Below are positions 57,271 through 64,000 of a stretch of DNA of 64,000 bases, piece after piece (within the stretch, counting starts at the first letter, position 1; each line of letters opens with the position of its first letter). Below the pieces are notes generated by a model. The model was not told the DNA's origin and ran no database searches. It saw only the letters and a list, made by a program, of their open reading frames with translations. Origin of the DNA: Parvimonas sp015257355 (GTDB lineage: Bacteria > Bacillota > Clostridia > Tissierellales > Peptoniphilaceae). Both the position numbers and the translations under genes were made by a program. Location of the stretch: NCBI RefSeq assembly GCF_050262165.1, contig NZ_CP189844.1. The stretch is one strand, 5' to 3'.

Positions 57271-58374
57271 TTATCTCCCTTTAGTATCATGTCTTACAAT
57301 TCCCAAAATTATTCCAATCATTATTGAAGTCATAACCAAAGATGAGCCACCATAACTAATAAAAGGTAAAGTAACTCCTGTAGGAGGAATTGTTCCTGTA
57401 GCTGTTCCTATATTTACTAATGTTTGTAGTCCTATTGAGAAAGTTATCCCAAATATTACCATTTGTCCATATAAATTTTTAACATTTCTTGCAATCATTA
57501 TTCCAAGGTAAGCTAAATAGATATATACCCCAATCAAAATTACTGACCCTACAAATCCAAATTCTTCTGCAATAGTCGCAAAAATGAAGTCATTGTGTGC
57601 TTCGGACAATGTAAATTTTTGTCTACCATTTCCAAGTCCAACTCCTAAAATTGAACCATTCGTTATTGCAAAAAGAGATTTTATTAATTGCCATGATTTA
57701 GAATCTCTGTATTTTAACGGATTAATAAATGCATGAATTCTACTCGCTCTACTATATCCAGAATTTAACTTATATATAACACCAGCGCTAGCAAGTACAA
57801 TTCCCATTCCAGAGAATAATAATACTTTTTTATCCATCCCAGCAATTACATACATTGCAGTTAAAGTTCCTATAATTATTAATGTAGTTGAAAAATCCGG
57901 CTGAATCATAACTGAAATGGATGATAAAGCTACAATTACAAAATATTTTAGAAATATATTCCTAAAAGTAAAATTATTCTTATATCGATCAATAATATAT
58001 GCCATCATCATAATTGAAGCGATTTTCATAAAGTCAGAAGGCATAAATGTAAACCCACCTAGTTTTATCCATCTTCTAGCATTATAAATATTCATTCCAA
58101 GTGGTGTAAGCACTAAAAATCCCATAAGAAATACAGCAATAAAAATTTTCGGACTTTGCTTTCTAAATTTTAAAATATTTATATGTGAAAATAAAAACAT
58201 AGATAGAGCAGAAATAGCAACAAATATTACATGTTTTCTTGTTATTTCTATTTCATTTCCTTTTATTCTATAGCTATATGGCCAACTTGAACTAAATACC
58301 ATTACTACTCCAAATAGAAGTAACAGCACTACAACTATAATTAGCCTTTTAGTATACTTGTCAATTTTATTCAT
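57271..58374 (-). CDS. ftsW: SEDS-family division protein FtsW
   Basis: 367 residues with nine or ten membrane helices. SEDS marks: FSSSWPYSYR after TM1, MIQPDFSTT, and the C-terminal PPTGVTLPFISYGGSS. It polymerises lipid II in the septum together with the PBP at 60700. It starts by a TAATG overlap with murD. Confidence 0.95.
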   Translation of the reverse strand: MNKIDKYTKRLIIVVVLLLLFGVVMVFSSSWPYSYRIKGNEIEITRKHVIFVAISALSMFLFSHINILKFRKQSPKIFIAVFLMGFLVLTPLGMNIYNARRWIKLGGFTFMPSDFMKIASIMMMAYIIDRYKNNFTFRNIFLKYFVIVALSSISVMIQPDFSTTLIIIGTLTAMYVIAGMDKKVLLFSGMGIVLASAGVIYKLNSGYSRASRIHAFINPLKYRDSKSWQLIKSLFAITNGSILGVGLGNGRQKFTLSEAHNDFIFATIAEEFGFVGSVILIGVYIYLAYLGIMIARNVKNLYGQMVIFGITFSIGLQTLVNIGTATGTIPPTGVTLPFISYGGSSLVMTSIMIGIILGIVRHDTKGR

Positions 58375-59699
58375 TATAATCCATTTACCAACTTTTTAAA
58401 TAAATTTCCTCTTTCTTCATAGCTTTTAAACATATCCCAACTAGCAGACGCTGGTGAAAGTAATACATTATCACCACTTTTTGCAAGTTCAATACATTTT
58501 TCTACTACTTCTTTATAATCATTAACTAATATATTATTGTCAAATCCATTTTTCTTTGCAGTTTCATAAAACTTTTGTTTTGTATCTCCAACTAGAACTA
58601 GAGCTTTTACTTTACCATTAAAACTTTCAAATAAAGGGTTAAAGTCAACATTTTTATCATACCCACCCAATATCAAAATTATTGGTTTTTCTAATGCTTC
58701 TACAGCTTTTATAGTTGAATCTACATTTGTTCCTTTTGAATCATTATAAAACTTAATTCCATTAAATTCTCTAACGAATTCAATTCTATGTTCAACGCCA
58801 CCAAAATTTTTACATGCAAAAATAATAGTATCTAGATTTATACCATAATTATAACAGATTGCGATAGAAATTAAAACATTTTGAGCGTTGTGTTTTCCTA
58901 AAATTTTTAAATCTTTCATAGAAAATAACTTTTCGTTTTTATGATAAAAATTATTTTCTCTAAGATAAAAATCTACACTATTATCTTTCAATGAAATCTT
59001 TGTAATATTTGTATTTTCAACTTTTATATTATTTAAAATTTCATCATCAATATTTAAAACTAGATAACCATTTTTATCCATATTTTTAAATATTTTTAGT
59101 TTATCTTCTATATAATTTTCATAACTTCCGTGCCAATCAATATGATCTGGAGTAATATTACCAATTGACGCAATAGTAGGTTTAAAATTTTCAGTATTAT
59201 GAAGTTGAAAACTACTTACTTCAATAATATTAACAGTTTCTTCATCAGAATTATATATTTCCCAAAGCATACCAATTCCAATATTACCAACTACTTTTGA
59301 CTTGATATTTGCCGTTTTAAAAATTTCTCCTACTAAGCTTGTTGTAGTAGTTTTTCCGTTTGTACCTGTAATTGCAATAATTTTTCTTTTTGGAAATAAA
59401 GAGTATGCTAATTCTAAATCTGTATAAATTGGAACTTCTTTGGTTTCAAAATATTTAATTACTTCATTAATCGGTTTAATTCCTGGGCTTTTAACTATAA
59501 AATCAAAATAATATTCTTTATAATTTTTAATAAACTTAAAATTAAAATCTTTAATTTTTTCAAAAACACTTCCTAATTCTGATTCTTCTTTGTCATCATA
59601 ACAATAAACATCAGCCTTTAAAGAACTAAGAGTTTTTATAGTTGAGATTCCAGATAAACCTAAACCTATAACCAAAACTTTTTTATTTGCAATTTCCAT
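58374..59699 (-). CDS. murD: UDP-N-acetylmuramoyl-L-alanine:D-glutamate ligase MurD
   Basis: 441 residues. Rossmann-like N-terminus (GLGLSGISTIK), ATP loop GTNGKTTTTS, HIDWHGS and the C-terminal LSPASASWDMFKSYEERG. It adds D-Glu to UDP-MurNAc-L-Ala in the cytoplasm. Confidence 0.97.
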   Translation of the reverse strand: MEIANKKVLVIGLGLSGISTIKTLSSLKADVYCYDDKEESELGSVFEKIKDFNFKFIKNYKEYYFDFIVKSPGIKPINEVIKYFETKEVPIYTDLELAYSLFPKRKIIAITGTNGKTTTTSLVGEIFKTANIKSKVVGNIGIGMLWEIYNSDEETVNIIEVSSFQLHNTENFKPTIASIGNITPDHIDWHGSYENYIEDKLKIFKNMDKNGYLVLNIDDEILNNIKVENTNITKISLKDNSVDFYLRENNFYHKNEKLFSMKDLKILGKHNAQNVLISIAICYNYGINLDTIIFACKNFGGVEHRIEFVREFNGIKFYNDSKGTNVDSTIKAVEALEKPIILILGGYDKNVDFNPLFESFNGKVKALVLVGDTKQKFYETAKKNGFDNNILVNDYKEVVEKCIELAKSGDNVLLSPASASWDMFKSYEERGNLFKKLVNGL

Positions 59700-59712
59700 A
59701 AACTACTCCTAA

Positions 59713-60684
59713 TTAAATGCTATAAAATAAATTCACAGCTATTATTGATAATATTCCACTAATTACAGCAAATGCTGTAACAATTTGTGGTTCTTTATAT
59801 CCCTTTAACTCATAATGATGATGAATAGGACTCATCAAGAAAACTCTTTTTTTATTTCTTGTCTTATAACTTACAACTTGAATAATAACTGATAATGCTT
59901 CTATTACATAAATTCCACCAATAATTGGCAAATAGAAAATCATTCCATTTAAAATACAAATTGTTGCAATAGCACCACCTAATGCCATTGAACCAGTATC
60001 CCCCATAAAAACTCTTGCAGGGTATGAATTAAATAATACAAAACCCATTAAACTAGCCATAAACACTAATGAGAATACTCCAACACTTGGATATCTTGAT
60101 GAGCTTATAACTGCTAGTCCTAAAAATACAGGTATTGATACTGAGGATGAAAGACCATCTAAACCATCAGTCAAATTTGTTGCATTTGCAGTTCCTATCA
60201 TAACAAAAATAACTATTGGGTATATTATCCATCCAAAGTGAACAGGATTCTTAACAAAAGGTACTAATTGATATGTTAAATCTGTTCCTACAACTAATTC
60301 AATAAAAATAATTACAACTATACTAATTACAAATTGAATTATCAATTTTTGAATTTCAGTTAGTCCTAACGATCTTTTCATAACAAGTTTAAAGAAGTCA
60401 TCTAAGAATCCAATGAAAGTAAATCCTAACATTCCAATTAATACTGAAAAAACTTCTCTTGAAAAATTACCTAAACAAAATGTAGTAAGTATAATTGCCA
60501 CAACAAAGAATACTCCACCCATCGTTGGTGTTCCTGCTTTTGATAAATGGCTTTGAGGACCATCATCTCTTATATTTTGACCTAGTTTAAACTTTCTTAA
60601 ATAAGGAATAGAATACTTAGCTATAATCACCGTTAGAAAAAAGCTAACTAAAACACTCCATAGTGTATAATTTGATATTCTCAT
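59713..60684 (-). CDS. mraY: Phospho-MurNAc-pentapeptide translocase MraY
   Basis: 323 residues with ten membrane helices. DDGPQSHLSKAGTPTMGG, the catalytic aspartates in LDDFFK and NLTDGLDGLS, and the SPIHHHYELKG loop. It links phospho-MurNAc-pentapeptide to undecaprenyl phosphate, giving lipid I. Confidence 0.98.
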   Translation of the reverse strand: MRISNYTLWSVLVSFFLTVIIAKYSIPYLRKFKLGQNIRDDGPQSHLSKAGTPTMGGVFFVVAIILTTFCLGNFSREVFSVLIGMLGFTFIGFLDDFFKLVMKRSLGLTEIQKLIIQFVISIVVIIFIELVVGTDLTYQLVPFVKNPVHFGWIIYPIVIFVMIGTANATNLTDGLDGLSSSVSIPVFLGLAVISSSRYPSVGVFSLVFMASLMGFVLFNSYPARVFMGDTGSMALGGAIATICILNGMIFYLPIIGGIYVIEALSVIIQVVSYKTRNKKRVFLMSPIHHHYELKGYKEPQIVTAFAVISGILSIIAVNLFYSI

Positions 60685-60699
60685 TGTTCATCTCCTAAA

Positions 60700-63123
60700 T
60701 TAGTCTTCAAATGTAAGCACTATTTCTTCATCTTTAGAAATATAGCTTCCTATTTCTTTACTTGAAGATACAAATTTACCTTTACCACCAGAAGTTTTAT
60801 ATTTGTATCCCATCTTATTTACAACATTAATAACTTGTTGATATGTCATTTTTGAAAAATCTACAACTAATAATTTTTCGTTTTCATCGTCTGATAATGT
60901 CAACTTAATTGTACTTCCATCAACAACACTATTTCCAGGATCTTCACTTTGTTTTGTTACTACAGATTTTGAAGAGCCTGATCCGTCAATTGTATAATTT
61001 AAATATTCTTCTTTTAAAATTTCAGAAGCATATTCTAATGTTAAACCTCTTACATCTGGTACTCTTGTTTTTCTAACTAATGCATTTTCATCATTTGATT
61101 TAGCAATTTGTTTATACTCAACAATTTCTTCAGCTAATTTTTTCGCTAGTGGTGCACATACACTTGTACCACCAACATTCACCTTAGGTTCATCAAAAAC
61201 AATTAAAATACTATATTTTGGATTTTCAATAGGAAAAGCAATATACAGTGATGCAATTGTCTTTTTATCATCATATTTACCATTTACAGCTTTTATTGTT
61301 GTACCAGATTTTCCCCCAATTCTAACGCTATTAGAGTATACTTTCTTAACAATACCATCTGTTACACCATGTTCCATTATTACTCTCATTTTATCACTTG
61401 TTTCTTTGGAGATAATTTGATTTTTAACAATGGCTTCATTTTCTTTTAATTTAATTTTATCTTCTGAATCTTTTTCTACATTTTTTATACTAATTTGAGG
61501 CTCTAATAAATAGCCTCCATTAACAACTGCATTTGCAGCCATTATCATTTGAATTGGTGTTACAGCTAAACCGTGACCATAACTCATTGTTGCAAGTTCA
61601 GCCGCTCCAATATCAGATAAAGATTTTGGTATTTTTCCAATAGATTCTCCTGGCAAAGTTATTCCAGTCTTATTTCCAAAACCAAAACCATTTATATATC
61701 TATAAAATTTTTCTTTACCTAAATGTCTAACCATTTGTACAAAAGCAGGGTTACAACTATTATCCATTGCTTCTGTAAAAGTTTCTTTACCATGAGGATT
61801 TTGCCAGTTAAAACATCTAAGAGTAATTCCAGGAATATCTTTTATAAATCCATTACAGAAAAATGTTGAATCTAAAGTATCTGTATTTTCCTCTAAAGAA
61901 GATGCCGCAGTGATCAGCTTGAATACTGAACCTGGCTCATATGCATCACTAACAGCTGGGTTTCTCCACATAGTATATACTTTTTCTAATTTTGATTTTT
62001 CGTCTAAATTTTCAAATTCTTTAAGAGCAGTCTCATCAAGTGGAACAGTTGGATTATTAGCATCATATTTTGGAAAACTATCCATTGCAATAATATCACC
62101 ATTTGTTACATCTGATACTATAATACTTAATTTTATTGGCTTTTCTAAATCAAAATACTGTTTTCCATAATCCGAAACATATTTTTGAATTGTGCTATCA
62201 ATGGTTAAGTATAAATCTTTTCCATCTTTTGCTTCTACTACATCTTCTACTGATTTATTAAGGCTTTCTCTAATAACTCTCTTTGAGCCATTAGTTCCAG
62301 CTAAAGAATTATTTAAATAATTTTCGATTCCACTTTGTCCACCATTTTCACTGGCATGACCAATAACAAAAGGTGCTAAAGTTCCGTCTACATAAGTTCT
62401 ACTTTGTTCTATTTCTACACTAATAATAGAAGAATTTATATCTTTAATTTCTTTAGCTACTTCAGGGCTAATACTCTTTTTAATTTTAAAATTCGTTCCT
62501 CTATCAGCTCTATCAAATACTTTTTTCTTATCAAGCTCAAGAGCAGAAAATATTTCATCTAATTTCTTTTCTTCTGTTTCTCTAGCTTTTTGAGAATAAA
62601 GTTTAAATTTATCATATTCTAAAATAGAAAAATAAACTTCTTTACTATTATTGACACTTATAATAAGAGAATTTTTAGATTTCACAACAGAATTTTGTTC
62701 TTCTGTTATATCTTTTTTAATTAATAAATTATTATATTGATCAGCTTTTTCAAAAATTTCTTCTTTATTTAATTGTAAAATATCAAAAATTTTATCTAAT
62801 TTTTCCGTCTCAGCATCTTTATTTTTTCCTGTAGACTTTTTATAACGATTATAATCAAAAGTTGAAAAATACCCATTATAGACACTAATACTCTTTGCTA
62901 ATATATTTCCATTTCTATCAAAAATAGAACCTCTTTTAGCTTCAAGTTCTGTATAACTAACAGAATCTTTAAATTCTTCAACACTATATTTATTTCCTGA
63001 ATATAATTGTAAATATGCCAATTTAGTAATTATTATACTGAAAAGTATTATAAATACAAAAAATAAAACAGCCGAACGAGAAGAGACTGTTTTATTTTTA
63101 ATACTATATTTCCTATTTTTCAT
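60700..63123 (-). CDS. Class B penicillin-binding protein with PASTA domains (FtsI/SpoVD-like)
   Basis: 807 residues. Basic start, one membrane helix (17-38), RGSIFDRNG, pedestal, then the transpeptidase with S399-V-F-K, SCN in MDNSCNPAF and KSGTT. Two C-terminal PASTA domains (VPDVRGLTLEYASEIL near 688 and a second degenerate one). Residues 82-160 and 161-241 are an internal duplication: each has YFS, an E-K-LD-IF-L repeat, F-AD, IKK and NS-IISV. Septal transpeptidase acting with FtsW. Confidence 0.94.
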   Translation of the reverse strand: MKNRKYSIKNKTVSSRSAVLFFVFIILFSIIITKLAYLQLYSGNKYSVEEFKDSVSYTELEAKRGSIFDRNGNILAKSISVYNGYFSTFDYNRYKKSTGKNKDAETEKLDKIFDILQLNKEEIFEKADQYNNLLIKKDITEEQNSVVKSKNSLIISVNNSKEVYFSILEYDKFKLYSQKARETEEKKLDEIFSALELDKKKVFDRADRGTNFKIKKSISPEVAKEIKDINSSIISVEIEQSRTYVDGTLAPFVIGHASENGGQSGIENYLNNSLAGTNGSKRVIRESLNKSVEDVVEAKDGKDLYLTIDSTIQKYVSDYGKQYFDLEKPIKLSIIVSDVTNGDIIAMDSFPKYDANNPTVPLDETALKEFENLDEKSKLEKVYTMWRNPAVSDAYEPGSVFKLITAASSLEENTDTLDSTFFCNGFIKDIPGITLRCFNWQNPHGKETFTEAMDNSCNPAFVQMVRHLGKEKFYRYINGFGFGNKTGITLPGESIGKIPKSLSDIGAAELATMSYGHGLAVTPIQMIMAANAVVNGGYLLEPQISIKNVEKDSEDKIKLKENEAIVKNQIISKETSDKMRVIMEHGVTDGIVKKVYSNSVRIGGKSGTTIKAVNGKYDDKKTIASLYIAFPIENPKYSILIVFDEPKVNVGGTSVCAPLAKKLAEEIVEYKQIAKSNDENALVRKTRVPDVRGLTLEYASEILKEEYLNYTIDGSGSSKSVVTKQSEDPGNSVVDGSTIKLTLSDDENEKLLVVDFSKMTYQQVINVVNKMGYKYKTSGGKGKFVSSSKEIGSYISKDEEIVLTFED

Positions 63124-63149
63124 TTAAACTCCCCTTGTCTAAGTTTAAT

Positions 63150-63218
63150 AAGAACCCCACCCATTCCTTGATGCTTAGCATCGGGTGGGCTCCTGGGAAC
63201 CTTGTTGTTAAACAACAA
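63150..63218 (-). other. GC-rich folded element between ftsL and the division PBP
   Basis: On the minus strand: a TTGTTGTT/AACAACAA palindrome, then GGTTCCCAGGAG, a 7-bp helix CCCACCC/GGGTGGG holding an inner GATGC/GCATC hairpin (triloop TAA) and a bulge AAGGAAT. TTCC in the first part (63196-63199) is complementary to GGAA in the bulge (63164-63167), so a pseudoknot is possible. G+C is much higher than around it. It is not followed by a T-tract. Confidence 0.5.
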
Positions 63219-63224
63219 AATAAA

Positions 63225-63590
63225 TTATTTAATCTTATCTAAATATCTAACTTGTTCTTTTTTTGGAAAATCCATATTATAATTAAGTCTTGCAATCTTT
63301 GCAATTCTATCAACAGATTTATAAGGCTCAAGTTTCATATTATGATCATCTCTTTCTGTTTCTAACGAGCGAATTTCAGAGTTTAGTGTATTTATTATTC
63401 TATTTTGTTGAGCAATATTTAGATATCCATATAAAATCACTACACTAAACAAAACTGTAACAGTTATCAATGAGATAAGTGCAATGTTTTTATATAAACT
63501 GGATTCTCTGGTAATTCCGTAGGCTTTTTTGTTTTGCTCCGAAATTCTCTCGCCTGAAACGTTAATATATTTTACTTGAGCCATGCTCAT
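63225..63590 (-). CDS. ftsL: Cell division protein FtsL
   Basis: 121 residues from ATG 63588-63590, nine bases after TTAGGAGG; an ATG nine bases earlier touches that site and is unlikely. Cytoplasmic tail of about 35 residues, one membrane helix (IALISLITVTVLFSVVILYGYL), then a leucine-zipper-like coiled coil (NRIINTLNSEIRSLETERDDHNMKL) and the end RIAKIARLNYNMDFP typical of FtsL. It joins FtsQ and FtsB and activates FtsW-PBP. Low sequence conservation, but the place between rsmH and the PBP is decisive. Confidence 0.87.
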   Translation of the reverse strand: MSMAQVKYINVSGERISEQNKKAYGITRESSLYKNIALISLITVTVLFSVVILYGYLNIAQQNRIINTLNSEIRSLETERDDHNMKLEPYKSVDRIAKIARLNYNMDFPKKEQVRYLDKIK

Positions 63591-63603
63591 ATAAATCATC
63601 CTC

Positions 63604-64000
63604 CTAATACTTTGAACAAACCCTTAATTTTGAACTTTTTGATCTTGGGTTTTTTTCCATTTCTTCTTTAGAAGGCACTAGTGGTTTTTTAGTTATAATC
63701 TTTATCTTTGGCTTATTATTACAAACACAAACATATAATTCCTTTGGACAAATACATCCTCTAGCCAAGTCTTTAAATGAATCTTTCACTATTCTATCTT
63801 CTAAAGAGTGAAAAGTTATTATACATAATCTACCATTTTCATTTAATCTTTCCACTATATCAGGGATTACATTTTTTATTACCTCAAGTTCTCTATTAAC
63901 CTCAATCCTAATTGCTTGAAACACTCTTTTTGCAGGATGTCCACCTTTAGCTCTAACAGATTTTGGAATAGCCCTTTCAATAATATCGACTAATTCAAAA
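63604..64000 (-). CDS. rsmH: 16S rRNA (cytosine-1402-N4)-methyltransferase RsmH, C-terminal part
   Basis: The gene runs off the right edge, so the N-terminus is missing. The C-terminal 132 residues contain SVRAKGGHPAKRVFQAIRI, the NRELEVI helix, GRLCIITFHSLEDRIVK and the CICPKELYVCVC cysteine-rich patch, all typical of RsmH (MraW). An ATG at 63922-63924 is internal. It methylates C1402 of 16S rRNA with SAM. Start of the dcw cluster as seen here. Confidence 0.95.
   Translation of the reverse strand, partial: FELVDIIERAIPKSVRAKGGHPAKRVFQAIRIEVNRELEVIKNVIPDIVERLNENGRLCIITFHSLEDRIVKDSFKDLARGCICPKELYVCVCNNKPKIKIITKKPLVPSKEEMEKNPRSKSSKLRVCSKY

Overview
The window is strongly AT-rich and almost entirely coded on the minus strand. 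It looks like a Gram-positive anaerobe of the Firmicutes. The yvcK-rapZ-murB-hprK block, V-type ATP synthase, AddAB, and a dcw cluster running into nrdR fit an anaerobic coccus of the Peptoniphilaceae. Parvimonas is my best guess, because glucan/choline-type cell-wall-binding repeat proteins are present. The genus is an inference; the 16S gene at 18738-20267 would settle it.

Layout, left to right (transcription runs right to left unless stated). 1-594: 3'-truncated dnaJ. 750-1440: a small secreted wall-binding protein with a tiny membrane protein behind it. 1626-8899: pepP-uvrC-hprK-murB-rapZ-yvcK, with overlaps or short gaps and a clear promoter before pepP. 9030-9535: yerC and a free-standing tRNA-Sec gene (anticodon TCA), each with its own promoter. 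9634-13934: a two-subunit ThrE-type exporter with a membrane-anchored ectodomain protein, an APC permease and a class I amidotransferase-like hydrolase. 14221-20535: a complete rRNA operon (16S, tRNA-Ala, 23S, two good 5S genes and one divergent 5S-like copy) running into nine tRNA genes, driven by tandem promoters.

20593-31918: a possible small RNA, NAD kinase, a nine-gene V-type ATPase operon with a structured leader, a zinc-ribbon protein, a membrane-anchored protein, and the only plus-strand gene in the window (31604-31918). 32047-41246: addB-addA, then a two-gene surface module made of a wall-binding-repeat protein with a His/Cys caspase-like core and a small anchored protein whose end resembles the larger protein's end. 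41357-52759: a heterodimeric ABC exporter, a HAD phosphatase, a membrane protein, hemW, lepA, lepB, a split chromate-type transporter, prmC and an anchored protein. 52923-64000: nrdR, ftsZ, ftsQ, murG, ftsW, murD, mraY, a PASTA-type division PBP, ftsL and a 5'-truncated rsmH.

The genes are mostly housekeeping: wall-precursor synthesis and division (murB, dcw), carbon and envelope control (hprK, rapZ, yvcK), repair (uvrC, addAB), translation and its control (rRNA, tRNAs, lepA, prmC), secretion (lepB), and cation-driven bioenergetics (V-ATPase). I see no insertion sequence, prophage or CRISPR array. The less ordinary parts are the caspase-like surface module, the divergent 5S-like copy, a GC-rich folded element inside the dcw cluster, a duplicated pedestal segment in the division PBP, the very long acidic FtsQ tail, and several competing hairpins in leaders.
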